DNA of 64,000 nucleotides from contig OU015499.1 of assembly GCA_907164885.2 (NCBI GenBank), positions 164,881,629-164,945,628 of the forward strand, read 5' to 3'. The translations under genes and the position numbers were made by a program. This DNA comes from Dolomedes plantarius. Its lineage: Eukaryota; Arthropoda; Arachnida; Araneae; Dolomedidae. The notes under the pieces are model-generated. The model did not search any database. It was given only the letters and a program-made list of their open reading frames with translations, and was not told the DNA's origin. Shown one piece after another: positions 20,701-33,080 of this stretch. The first letter of the stretch is position 1. Each line of letters opens with the position of its first letter.

Positions 20701-23700
20701 TTCATCGCCAGCGCGACATCAAATGTAAGCAAACATGGAAACTTCGGAACTGATAAAATAAATATAATAAAAACGAGTAATGCCTGGATACGCAACAAAA
20801 GAAAAATGAATCAAATGATTTTAAATTTGTGGATAGAATACTTACAAATATTTTCATAATTCTATGTTCAACTTTATTTGAAATATTTATAATTCACTAT
20901 GTTAAATTACCGGAAGCTTTATTTTTCTTTTCTTTTAGCAAAATGCCACATTTTTTAAAATTAATTAGTAGAGAATACAGATGATGAAAAATATTACGAA
21001 TATGGAGGATATGAAGTAAAATATATTTAAAACAAAGTTTAGCTAAATGTTAAAATATCGTTGTATTCAGTAATCTAACCTTCCAAAAGCTATTTTGACA
21101 TAAAAAAAAGTTTCTGATAAAATGATACACAGAACTTTATGTGATGCCCTTCTTTCAATTAAATACATTTAATAAAAGCTTTTAAAATAATTATCACATT
21201 GATGTGTTTCCCATCTGAAAGAAAACACATTCAAATCTCTGAAGTTTATACTAACAGCATGGTATTTAAAACTAACAGTATTGTATTTAAAATTTTCAAA
21301 TATACAGATTATATTATACAGACAAACTTTAAATTAAATAGTATTATTTAAGATGTACTCACCTGATTATTCTCAGTTAAGATTTAGAACTCATAACATT
21401 CAAATTATGCATCACAATTAATAGTAGCCAAAAAAATTACAAGTACAGACACTGCTTCAGTATAAATACAGCACTGCACAAGAATTCATTTAGCTCAATC
21501 TTTTAAATGTTGATACAATATCCTTTTAAGAAAATCGATAGATTTACACTCTTTTAAACATATCCATGTGTAAATGAAGAAAATGCCAAATCTAGTTTAA
21601 TTGAAGTACAAGGGAATACAATTGATAGTACTTTTTTTTTCGACTATCACTAATTTTGGTTCATTGCAAATATACAATTTTAAGATATTCATTTCATTCC
21701 TTACACTAGGTGCAAATAAGCAATGTTTAAAAGATAAAGTATTTGAAGTACTGCATACTTAAGTTACTATCTTTTTTCAATTTGTGGCGAAAAAAAAAAA
21801 TGCAAGTTATGTTAAATGTTGTAGTCATGCAGAAAAAAACACAGTTTCACAAATATAACAGTCAAACAAAATTAAATATAATTAATTTTTGTATTAATCT
21901 TTTTCTTTATGAGGAATAGGGCAGTAAAATACTCAGCTGCATTGTAGTTTTGTAGTTTAATATTTTAACTTACAGAGTGACATATCTGTAAAGTACTATC
22001 AATTGCAATGGAATACAATTGATAGTACTTTGTAAAGTACAGCTACAATGCAGCAGTAAAATACATCAGTACAGTAAAATACTCAGCTGCATTGTAGTTT
22101 TGTAGTTTAGTATTTTAATTTACAGAGTGACATATCTGCAAAGTACTATCAATTACAATGGAATACAATTGATAGTACTTTGTTTTTGTCGACTATCACT
22201 GAGTTTGAATTATACCTATTCAAAGATACAATTTTAAGGTATTCATTTCATGCATTACACTAGGTGCAAATAAGCAATGTTTAAAAGATAAAGTAACGAA
22301 GTAATGCATAGTTAAGTTACTATATTTTATTCAATTTGTGGCGATAAAAATTCAAAATTTCAAGTTATCTTAAATTTTGCAGTTATGCAGAAAAAAATAC
22401 AATTTCACAAATATTTTAGAATTTTCTTAAGAAGCACACAGAGAACAGTCAAGAAGCAGTTGATTGAATCACATTATAAATATAACAGTCAAACAAAATT
22501 AAATGTAATTAATTTCTGCATTAATCTTTTTTCTATGTGAGGAATTCAGTAATTTAATCCACAATTCAATTAGTACAATTAAGTACAATGGAATACAATT
22601 GATAGTATTTTTTTTTTGGTCGACTATCATTAATTTTGGTTCATAGCTATGCAACAAATATATAATTTTAAGGTATTCATTTCATTCGTTATACTAGGTG
22701 CAAATAAGCAATATTTAAAAGATAAAGTAATGAAGTACTACATAGTTAATTTACTATATTTTATTCAATTTGTGGCGATAAAAATTTAAAATTTCAAGTT
22801 ACCTTAAATTTTGCAGTTATGCAGAAAAAAAATACAATTTCACAAATATTTTAGAATTTTCTGAAGAAACACACAGAGAACAATCAACAAGCAGTTGATT
22901 GAATCACATTATAAATGTAAGTTACAGAAACATGGTTTGTACCAAATTTCATAGTCCTGGCTGAAATTTCAAGACCCATGGCTAAGCCAAATTTGATTTT
23001 AGTTATAGTTTGATTAATTTTTTATAGAACATTATATTAGGTCAGGAATCAGCTTGTGCATTGTAAAATTTAACATTAGTAACTGCTTTTGAAAAGGCAT
23101 GACTTTTTCTAACACTTAAATTTTGTTTACATATTAAAAAAGAAGAAAAAAAGTAAAGTCCTGGAAACTGGAATTAACCACATTTTATAAAATTGAAACA
23201 AACAGAAATTAATGTTGTGCTCAAGAAAATCATATTTAAAGACATATTATAGCTGTACTTTTTTTTAGATTGAACCTTTTTTTTAGATTGAAAAAAAAGT
23301 TTCTTCTAGGTAAGCATTCAATTACACACTGACAAAATTTAACACAATAAAACAATTATTGCACACATGGGAGAGCAGTTTCTTCACAGACATACTAGAT
23401 AAAATTGTTCCTTTTATGTAAAAGAGTAATAAATGGGAAAAATCAATATCCACTATGGTTTTTATTAAAAAAGAGCAACAGCCAGGAAGAACAACCCATT
23501 TTATATACATCAAAATTTAATTTCCAGGGAACAGGTATTGGGCTTGAAGCTTGCAATTTGTCTGGGAAGAGGAATATAAATTTTTAAAATGCTTTCCTGC
23601 TTAGATACAAATATTTTGTAGTGTTATTACCAAGTTTCTGGTGATTGATACAATTCTCATTCTTTAGCACGAAGAATGATTAATTAAACGTATTTTCTAA

Positions 23701-24295
23701 AATTCTTCTGTTCTCTTCCACTACGGATATCTAAACTGAGAAGAGATCAAATGTTTGATAGTTAAAATCTGTATTTCGTTTGTGTGTGCGAACTGTATAT
23801 AACTCGTCCATTTTACAACACAAGCGAAAGCGGTTAAAGCTACAGAAATTCTCAAATCATTATACTAATCACTAATACCATAATGTCTACTGTAAATTTC
23901 CAAATCATTATACATAACGGTAAACATGAAATTTTTTTAAAGTGCTCGTAACAGAAGATTAATCTAATTAACAAAAGATAATTTGCTTATTTATAACGTA
24001 TTTTACGTAACTGCTAAATAAATATAATTTGGAATATTCAAAAATACAAGAAAGAGTTAATTACTAACTTCAATACAGTAGAAACTAGTCGAAACCTTAA
24101 TCAAAACAAAAACCACCAGAGAAACCACCTAGCAAGCGTTAGCTAACAGGCGACCGGATATTTCGCTCTTTTTGGGCATTTGAATACGGAATCGGCTAAA
24201 GAGCTAACTAGCTAACTAGCTAAAGAGCTAAAACGTTACATTGAATTCGGGGGTTAACTAGCTAAGGAGCTAAAACGTTACATTGAATTCGGCCC
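20492..24295. mobile_element. PIF/Harbinger-like element, 3.8 kb, no transposase
   Basis: It begins GGGCCGAATTCAATGTAACG and ends with the exact complement at 24276-24295. TAA flanks both ends (20489-20491 and 24296-24298), the 3-bp TWA duplication of PIF/Harbinger. The right end carries the terminal motif twice (24229-24249 and 24275-24295), both with GCTAAAACGTTACATTGAATTC. Subterminal TTAGCTCTTTAGC repeats occur at both ends. The interior is AT-rich with internal duplications and no ORF over 63 codons, so the element is non-autonomous or has lost its genes. Confidence 0.85.
21610..22925. repeat. Three direct repeats, about 300-400 bp each, in the Harbinger interior
   Basis: GGAATACAATTGATAGTA starts related blocks at about 21610, 22150 and 22590. 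Each continues with CGACTATCA(C/T)T, TTCATTTCAT(T/G)C, ACTAGGTGCAAATAAGCAAT, AAAAGATAAAGTA and CAATTTGTGGCGA. A shorter pair (about 21940-22030 and 22080-22165) repeats ACTCAGCTGCATTGTAGTTTTG with an inverted echo (CTACAATGCAGC near 22043). No coding potential. Confidence 0.9.
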
Positions 24296-24298
24296 TAA

Positions 24299-25667
24299 GG
24301 AAATAGGACACACTATTGAGTTTACTAATATTTGAGAGACGTTGACAACGAATAAAATACGAAAAATCTAACTTTTAAATTACTTGTCAATTTTCAAACA
24401 AATCAAGCTAAATAATTTCGACAATCAGTAAATTAATTATGAACATAAAACTTAAAATGTTAATTTTATACACAAAGCAGAATTAACCAGAATATAGTGA
24501 AGAAAAACTGAATTTCACTGTAAAAAACATTCAATGTAAAATGGAAGAATTCTTAGCCGTGCTTTCAAATTCTGATCACTGCAGTCAACAGCAAAACACA
24601 TCGTATTTAAAGAAGATGTGAAATGACAAATTCAGTTTTGAACTGAACGTAAAATAGTTTTACTATAAATTGTATTCAGCTTTTGTAGAAATGTAAAATA
24701 CTTTTGAAGCAAATACGTTGGTTGTTAGAAAATATTTCTATGTATACATTGCTTATAAAAATAATAAGTATACATTATTAAAACGAAATGCTTTCGATAA
24801 TCGAGATAGAAGAATTCTAAGCCAGAATTATAAATATCCCACCAAAATTATAGTTTTCAGCCCATCACGTTCACATAGCATAGTGGCGCACCCAGGATTT
24901 TTTCTTGGGGGGCGGGGGGCGAGATGAACAGATAAAAATATTTATAATGCAAAATAAATATTCATAATGCAATTTCTATTTCTTTGCGTTTTTAATATTG
25001 CGTTTGGAACAGGGTATAAAGTATTTTTAAAACTAAGTTGTCGGCCATCTATATACATTTCTCCAGGTTTCATGAGTTAAAAATATTGGCTTAGAAATAA
25101 AAAAATCATCGAAATTTTTCTCTAAGGACCTTAATATGGGGAGCAGTTAGTTCTGGTCACCAAATGTGTAAATGTCATCAAACTCCGATAGCGTATACTC
25201 TGTCAACCACACGACTTGGTAGCAGATAGCAGGATTAATCACTGGTTAACTGACTTTCATTATTTGTTGGTTCAATGGCAACGGTATCTCTTAAGCGCGT
25301 AGTTTATGTTGCTTATTGCATTCAACTTTCCATAATCTTAGTAATTATATGTGAAAGGTGGTGCCCTTGGACAAACTTTCGCAGCTTTTCGATGGATGCG
25401 GGACTAAAATAACACTGCAAATGGCGCTGGAAAAATAAGCAGTTTAATTTAAAGGTATTTTTTTCTGTATTGTATTCCACAAACTGAGGGTGAATACAGG
25501 ACCCTATGATTACAGGCCATGTCCTCCATCTTGGATTTTTTTGGCGTTTTCCCCCGTTTTGTTAGCTTCTGTCTCAAATTTTTTATTTTATTTAATTATA
25601 TTTCTAAATACGATAACGTAAACAATTTCAAAGTCAGGCTTACAAGCTGATAAGACTAAGGAAACTT
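24299..25667. other. Gene-poor interval, MITE-end fragment only
   Basis: Nothing coding is supported here. AGTGGCGCACCCAGGATTTT followed by a G-rich run at 24882-24925 resembles the 5' end of a common MITE, but no matching opposite terminus is present. A CCTCCATCTTGGATTTTTT tract near 25525 recalls the fold-back sequence at 2285. The rest is AT-rich unique sequence. Confidence 0.5.
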
Positions 25668-25922
25668 ATGGACTATATAAAAGAGTGGATTCTGCCAGGA
25701 ACTACAATACATTCAGATAACTGGAAATCATACAAAGATGTAGGAACAGAAGGATTTAACCATTTGTCTGTTAATCATAGTATTCATTTTGTTGATCCTG
25801 TTTCTGGATGCCATACTTATTCTATAGAAAGTACTTGGAAGCATATCAAAAGAACCTTGCTGATTCATAATAGTCAAGTTGACTTTCAATTTTGTTTGGC
25901 ATTGTATACGTTTCACCATTAG
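25668..25922 (+). pseudogene. Merlin (ISXO2-like) transposase, C-terminal fragment
   Basis: The 84-codon open stretch holds PGTTIHSDNWKSY, the second catalytic Asp region, then FVDPVSGCHTYSIESTWKHI, the conserved H-T-[NY]-x-I-E-x-x-W box with the third acidic residue of the DDE triad. The first Asp half is missing: upstream sequence has no matching reading frame, only TTACAAGCTGATAAG just before. Merlin transposases are about 280-330 aa, so this is the last quarter to third. It differs clearly from the Merlin at 49.7-50.7 kb, so it is a separate family or an old copy. No TIRs found. Confidence 0.8.
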
Positions 25923-28196
25923 TGTGCAGAAATTGGTTACCCATTTGATAAATTCATAGGAATAGTCAGGGAAATAAAGTGGGTGGAATTTAAAATTTGT
26001 GTTAAGTTGAATAATGTTTTATATTCTTGTTTGGTTCTTTCTTATTTCTGCTGTGCTTTGAGTCAAAAATGAATTTTTTATAAATTTAGTAACTTTTTAA
26101 TGGTGTTTTCCCCTTTTCACATGATAAGTGCCCTTTTTTTTATATATTGACTTATGTATTTAAGCTTTTTGTTTGATTTCGTACTTTAAGCCTAACAGGT
26201 TTGCGAAAATGTGGTTTTTCCTCAAAAGTTTTTGGCAGCAACTTTTCGCCAACGCTGTTTATCTGGCATATCTGTTAATCATTTCCCCATGCTATTATCT
26301 ATATAATCTGGTTTTATTATTACTCACTTTTCAAAATAAGTGTAAAAGTAAACAAATTATTAAGTCAGGCTTTCAAAATGTTTTAAAACACCTGAAATAT
26401 GTTGGCGAGAATAATTTACCATTATACCAAATGGTTAAATCGGCACCAAAGAATCAAAGATGACCCCAACTCCTCTCATCTCAAAGTTTATATAGAAGAA
26501 TGAAAATAAGAATAACAATAGTACTACTAGTGACTTTTTAGAACAAAAATATTAATTTTAATATATTTATGAAATGCAAAAATCAATTTATAAAACTAAG
26601 AACAAATTTGAAATATTTTAGGAAAGGGTACAAAATTAACTAAACACTTAAATTGTGAATATTTATTTTAAAAACACTGACAAAGGCAAACTGATGTACT
26701 AGATGCACTCAGACCTAGAGTACGACCTATAAACCAGATTTGAGTACCCAAAGGTAAGTTCTCATCTTCCGGATGGTATTCCTTGAAAAGGCAGAAAATA
26801 AAAATGTTATAAAAGGAATTAAATTTTTCTTTTCATTGACTGAATGTATAATTCATTATCTGAAGCTAATCTTGAATTTCATTGGCTGAAAACATCTAAG
26901 TGGTCTTTAAAGTTCAATTAGTTGAAAATGAAAAAAAAAAAAAAAAAAACCATGTGCCATTTCTAAGATATAATCTTTTTGACCTTTGGTGATGTTACAG
27001 CAGAGCCTAGCTGCATCAGGTTTGCAGTCTATTAAACCATAAACTAAATAATAAAAATATTTATTATAAAGATTACAACCCAAGAGCAAAAGAACATAAA
27101 CAAAGTATGTACTTATTTAATCACCAAATTGGAGGCCATAAAAATTCCAGCACTTCTTGCAATACTCATGTGTTTGGTGTTTTTCAAAATTCACTTTTAC
27201 GGTTAAAATGTTATAAAATTGTCAAAACATCGAAAGCTTATTGAATTTTAGAAACTATCATTTTATGTGCATTAAATTTTTGTTACAGCTTCCCAATTGC
27301 CCCGGTTGCTTATTAAGCCAATTTTTTCATGCCAATCTTAGTGCCGTTGATGTTTACTCCAGCCCTCCGCACAGCAAATGAGTAGGATTGGTTCTTAAAC
27401 CCCGCCCCTTCACGTTACTAGTCGGATCACATGCAACACAGTTTATATATTAAACTTTAACAATAAATTGAGAGTATAATGAAATTTATTAATAAATAAA
27501 ACTTACTTGTAAATATCCGGTAATGATTTTTTATATTGAAGTTTATTATTAAAAAACATCCTTCTTCTTGAAAAAAAAGCTGGAAACTCACCAAAGAGAA
27601 CATTTTCTTATAAGTCGGTCAAAAAGGAGACTATTTCTAGAAATATCAACTACTAATAACCTATTAGAGATACCGCCCGAGCCGAAAGCATGTTTACTGC
27701 CGATTTTGCAATCAGACTTAATGCAGCCTGATATTTAGAAATAGTACTGGTAATGAACAACATAACTATTTAGTTTAATTTATTAAAATTAAAAAAAATC
27801 AAGAATTTTTTTTACAAAGTAAAAGAAAATTTTAAAATAATATCCAAATGACAAACTTAATCACTACAAATGAAGTAAAAATAAATTCAAATTTACCAAT
27901 CTGATTCAATCTATTTTAATTTAATATAAATATATTATATATTAATATATTATGTTTTATATAAGCATAAATATGCTATGTTTAAATATATTAAGCTAAA
28001 AAAATACAGAAACTAAAGATAATCAGATTAAAAAATCATTCAAATTACTCATGTACAAAAAATTTTTGCAGTCTATTTCAATTTAATGAATTTCAATTTT
28101 CTCTGCAGCATCTATTCTAAAGATTTCTTTATTAGAAACATTTCAAGCTTTACAAAATCTGTATTAACTGACATTTCTGACTGCCTTCATATATTT
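25923..28196. other. Gene-poor AT-rich interval
   Basis: A 96-codon open stretch (26173-26463) has low-complexity, hydrophobic content and no recognisable domain; I do not call it a gene. A 20-A run lies at 26931-26950. A GC-richer segment (27295-27430) is unassigned. No transposon ends were recognised. Confidence 0.5.
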
Positions 28197-30128
28197 TAAA
28201 AATTTTTAGTCTAAAAATTGTAATTGGGCCAGTTTAGAACTAGATTTAAATTATCTGCTCTCTTACTTGCATATTCTTTATACTGAATAGATATTTTGTA
28301 TTGGCAAAATTTATAACTACATTCTTGTGGTTCATGCTTGGGATAATTTTTAAAAATATAAAGTTTCTGTTTTTAAGATTAGTGTTAGTCAGATTGATAT
28401 TTGTTGTGTTAGTATTTATGTTTCCTACACCCCTCCTCTCCTAGGGGTAAAAAATATTCATTGAATAAAACATAACTCCAGTTAAAGTGGCAAAAGTACA
28501 GTTTTGAAAATTCTAGTGCTCTATTTTTCTCAGTGTTCCAGAAATATGTTGTATAATTATGCTGTGAATTAATATGCATGAAATGAATTATATTTCTTGA
28601 TGGGCAAAAGTTAAAACATGCATTTGAGGATTATATTAAACCATTTTTGTAAAAAATAACTTATCAAAACAGGAATATTTGAGGTGGTAAGTTTTCATTT
28701 TGATGAGTGAACTATGCATGAACATTCTGTAAAAGTTCTTTTATGAAAACTTTGAAAAAATTTTCTGAATAGAAGTCAATCATTTGCCAGTTTTTTCTTT
28801 CCTTTGCAGTCATACATATAACTTTGCATTTCATTTTGAACATTCTGAATCACTACCTGTTTTCTTGACAGTTAGTTTACATATAACTTTGTTTTAAACA
28901 TAATTTATAGAAATCTGATAAATAAAAAATTTGAAGATTTTCTGTGAATTCTACATTTTAATATTTAAAAATTTAGAAGTTTCTACATAAACTTAAAATA
29001 TTAAAGTAACAGGGTATAATAGGTAATTACTCTGCACTGGAAAGTTTTACATCCACGTTCTTGTCATTCGGGCCTTTGATCATTGCCAGCCTTAGTCCTT
29101 ATGGGGCCAAATTGCAGAAATTTCGATGGGGTCCTCCTAAATTTTGATATACATTAAATGATAAACATTTAATGGGAAGCATAAGACAAAAATTAGGAAG
29201 ATGGTCATATTTCCTTTTTTATGTGCATTTATCAGAAAGAAAAATTAAAAAGAAGTGAGACTACATATATTTTATTTACCAAACAAAATTATTTACAATC
29301 AAATTATGCTATATTTTTTTATCAACAAGATCATTTATAAATTAATGAAATTTTAATTTCCTTATTTCTACATGCTCTGTAGACTCAATTGCAAGACAGT
29401 TGAGTCTCTTCTGTGATATTGTTGACCTCAGGTATATTTTAATTAGTTTTAATCTTCAAAAGCTTCTTTATCCCAATGGTACAGTTGATTGAATTGTTAA
29501 AACTGTCCTTAAAGATATAAAAGCATTTGAGAAGCCAGTAGGTGTCATTTATAGCAATTGTAGAATTTTTATAGGGTTTCTGAAACAATAGGTTTTAATA
29601 CTTTCATTTCTTTGATCAGCACATAGCTATCTATGTCTACATCTTTTATAGACTTGATCTGTCACTATTCTGAATCATTTTTACAACTGTCAAGACAATT
29701 TCTAGTACCAATGCATGTTCCTGATGTTCATTCTGTGAAATCATTTCGAATTAACTTTTCTAGCTTTATACAGTATTTGTAAAAAACAATGCACCTGAAA
29801 CATTTCTTTTCAGTTACTTATTGGTTCATACTCGTAGTTAAATACCCTTTTTCATTTTCGTAAATGTGTTTCCCAAAATTCTGGAGTAAATTCTAAATCA
29901 GTCCCAAGCTGTGTGGCTCTAACTAAAACTTGTTCGAAATCAGAGTGGCTATATTTTGTCAGACATTTTAGGTTTCTAAATGATCACAGTACTTCCTTTC
30001 AGACATTTTAAATTTTTCCTGATGTAGAGTGTTGTACTAGCATTGGACCTAATTGCTTCCAATAAATCCAATCATATTAAAGGAAGCCCTGCCTTTCATA
30101 ATTAATTCTTTACATATTTTCTATCCTT
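28197..30128. repeat. Segmental duplication, copy B block 1
   Basis: This matches 1-1096 in the same orientation. An extra segment at 28692-29448 interrupts it; the join in A is GGTGATAAGTTTAATTTTAAT. That segment contains a CATTCGGGCCTTTGATCATTG stretch and no recognised ends, so it is either an insertion in B or a deletion in A. Copy B of the small ORF near 29600 is broken by a deletion. The left limit is about 28197 because A is cut by the window edge. Confidence 0.88.
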
Positions 30129-31411
30129 TTATGCATAGTATTCCTAAGGTTATGATTATTCGTATCCTTTTAATTGTGTGGTGAATTGTGGGGAGTTTGG
30201 TTTCACAGACTTTATAATATTTTATGATGAGAACCCTGACTAGTAGCCAAAATTTGTTGGTTCAATATAGACAGGTAAATCAGGGCAGAAAAATTGTTGG
30301 TATTTTGTATCTTTGAAATTGTATACTTTCTCATTGAATCATCATTTGGTAAGTCAAGTTTCAATCATTATAACTCTCCTCTCACTTCTAATATGTGAGA
30401 TTTACTTCTTGCTTTAATTCTGTAGGAATAAATATAGATGACAGAAGGCTTCCAAGATGTAAAAAACCAAGGTGGAAAAAAAAAATTAATAGTTTGTCGG
30501 GAAATCGGATAATTCCAAGTTACGTCTAGTACCTCCTTGAAAATCTAACATGTGATGAGCATTGCAATTAAAAATGGTCAGAATGTGATTTTTGTATTCA
30601 TAGGTATAAATGCAGTTGTGTTCATGACTTAATGCAAATTTATGTTCACATATTCATGGTGCTGTGTAGCATTTTCTTGCACCTCATTCTACTACTTTTA
30701 TATCTGATCTATTTATAAGTGATTTTGTTGAGGAAACTGAAAGTGGCTCTGAATTTTATGAGAATCTTAAATTTAATGATAACATTAAGTTTGTTGGCAA
30801 ATTTAATGGAATTTGAATAAAGTACTTTAAATCTTGTCTTTTGTACTCCGTAATCCAATCACAAATGCTATAGATTATAACTCTCTACCTCAAGAAATTG
30901 GTAGTTGTATTATGAAAGTTTCAAATGCTCCTAATCCAAATTCTATATCCCAGATATCTTGAGTTTTCTGAATTATTTTGCATTCTGGTATAAGCTCAAT
31001 AATCCATTATTGTTAACGGCCTTATACCAGTGTGTAAGTATTTGATGCTCCAATGAGATTTATATAAAAGAATTTTGTGGTACAATTTATTTCGAGAGTA
31101 ACAATCACTCGTTTGCTAGGCAATGTCTTTTCCTTTTTGTCATATGTGCAGGAAATAAAAACAATAAATGTTTTGCTGGTACACTCACCTGAGCTTATGT
31201 GTTCAAAATATAGAAAAATAATTTTTTCTTGTTCCTGTCAAGTGTATTACTTTTAAGGATTTAAATTTATTATTATACATGTGTGAAATTTCCTCATTTT
31301 GGAAGGAGATGGCAAATGAAAATTTGTTTATGGGAAGTAATTTGTAAAACAATCATAACATGTTTGTATATGAACTAAACAGTTTTAATTTCATGTAGGT
31401 AATTTTAGATC
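30129..31411. other. AT-rich interval at the left inversion breakpoint
   Basis: Sequence from 30129 on has no counterpart in copy A, because A 1097 onward is found inverted at 37766. No gene, transposon end or tandem repeat was recognised; the ORFs are short. Confidence 0.5.
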
Positions 31412-32285
31412 ACAGCAAATTTTGTTTTTAATTTATTTATACTTTTAAAAGATTTAATTAATGTGAGAATTGCTGTTCTGTATACTGTTGTGTAGATAAA
31501 ACATTTAGTAATCAATATTATAGAAAATAATTTATTTTAAAACACGCTGTAGTCTCGGTAAATTAACTTAACTTCAGTTTTTTGCTTTGTTAAATAACCC
31601 TGTAAGCCTCTACTCAACTTGTTTCAACTAGCGGTGATCCAATTTTTAACTGCTTGATTATTACTGAAGATTATTAGAAACAGTGCACAATTTTTCTGAT
31701 TATGGGAGGTAGCATGGGAGTATATTAAAGTATTGGATCATGGCAACCCTTATTATTTATTTTATTCTTCAACTTCAAATAACTGGTTTATAATAAACAT
31801 TGATTATATATTAATCATTGTTGTTAAAGTGGCTGGTATATTGGTTTTTCTTCTGGCTGGTGATTTAATAATTAACATAAGTACTAATCTTTTATGAGTG
31901 TTTTATTTTAATTTTCTTCTAATCGAAAACTAATCTATATATTATCCTTTCCTCGAATACTTAAGCTGGTCTGGGCTTTCAATGACTGGTAACCCGATTT
32001 TATGCGACAGCAGATTTTGTTTTTAATTTATTTATACTTTTAAAAGGTTTAATTAATGTGAGAATTGCTGTTCTGTATACTGTTGTGTAGATAGAACATT
32101 TAGTAATCAATATTATAGAAAATAATTTATTTTAAAACGCGCTGTAATCTCGGTAAATTAACTTAACTTGAATTTTTTGCTTTGTTAAATAACCCTGTAA
32201 GTCTCTACTTAACTTGTTTCAACTAGCGATGATCCAATTTTTAAGTGCTTGATTATTACTAAAGATTATTAGAAAAAGTGCGCAA
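31412..32285. repeat. Direct duplication of 279 bp, 595 bp apart
   Basis: 31412-31690 and 32007-32285 are about 95% alike (TAATGTGAGAATTGCTGTTC, CTGTATACTGTTGTGTAGAT and TTGTTTCAACTAGCG are in both). The 316-bp spacer is unique. The right copy is followed at once by a GC-richer unassigned segment (32286-32590). This could be a local tandem duplication, or two LTR-like ends; neither copy has TG...CA termini. Confidence 0.9.
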
Positions 32286-32590
32286 AAAGTGATATTTTTG
32301 TGGTGGACACGGCACATGGAGGGGATGCGAGGGATTGAGGAGGAATTTCAGAACGACCGACGGTTTCCCCCACAAACACCTGCAGTGGGAGAATACACGA
32401 GAAATCATCAACACGCCGGCGCCAAAAGGCAGCAAGATCAAAATAAAAAAGACTATAAAGCATCTAATTGTGTAATGCACGTCCTCACCCACGCGTAGTT
32501 GTACAAAGGGTTGGCCAGGTCAACTTGGACGTGAAGACCGTTTTCCCTTTGTGCAACCAGCTTGCTCTAGCCCATGAAGCTACAGAGGCT

Positions 32591-32593
32591 ATA

Positions 32594-32648
<55 letters not shown>

Positions 32649-33008
32649 GGCCCGACTTAGCCTAATTGGGGCCCGGGGCAAAAACTTCTTTGGGGGCCCC
32701 CCTCTGCTTCACTACTTCAGTAATGAAGAACCAAACTTTATGGAGGTCTTTAAATATTTCACCTCATTATAGATATATAACAAGAAAATTGACTAGAACC
32801 TAAAATAGCTATAAAGTCCCCCCCTCCAATGGTCAGACGAAATATGGTTCTGTCCATTTTATTGATTTTTTGACAATTCTATGTCCATCATTAAAAGGGA
32901 TATAGCACATCTAAAAAAAGTTCATTAAAGAAGGAAACGTAAAATAAACTTTCTATTTCATTTGGGGGCCCGGGGCAACTGCCCCGTATGCCCCTGCCTT
33001 AGTCAGGC

Positions 33009-33077
<69 letters not shown>
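32591..33077. mobile_element. hAT-like MITE inside a TA microsatellite
   Basis: Long TA runs (32591-32645 and 33012-33077) flank a 367-bp element (32646-33012). It opens CAGGGCCCGACTTAG and closes CTTAGTCAGGCTCTG, an imperfect TIR. GGGGCCCGGGGCA-type subterminal text appears on both sides. The target duplication cannot be read because the flanks are TA repeats. No ORF. Confidence 0.75.

Positions 33078-33080
<3 letters not shown>

Noticed and set aside
26173..26463. 96-codon open stretch
   Set aside because: Hydrophobic low-complexity start, no domain, no splice or start support, no paralog.
14805..28196. Extension of the A/B duplication through the central region
   Set aside because: No match to 46,700 onward or elsewhere in the window was seen beyond transposon families.
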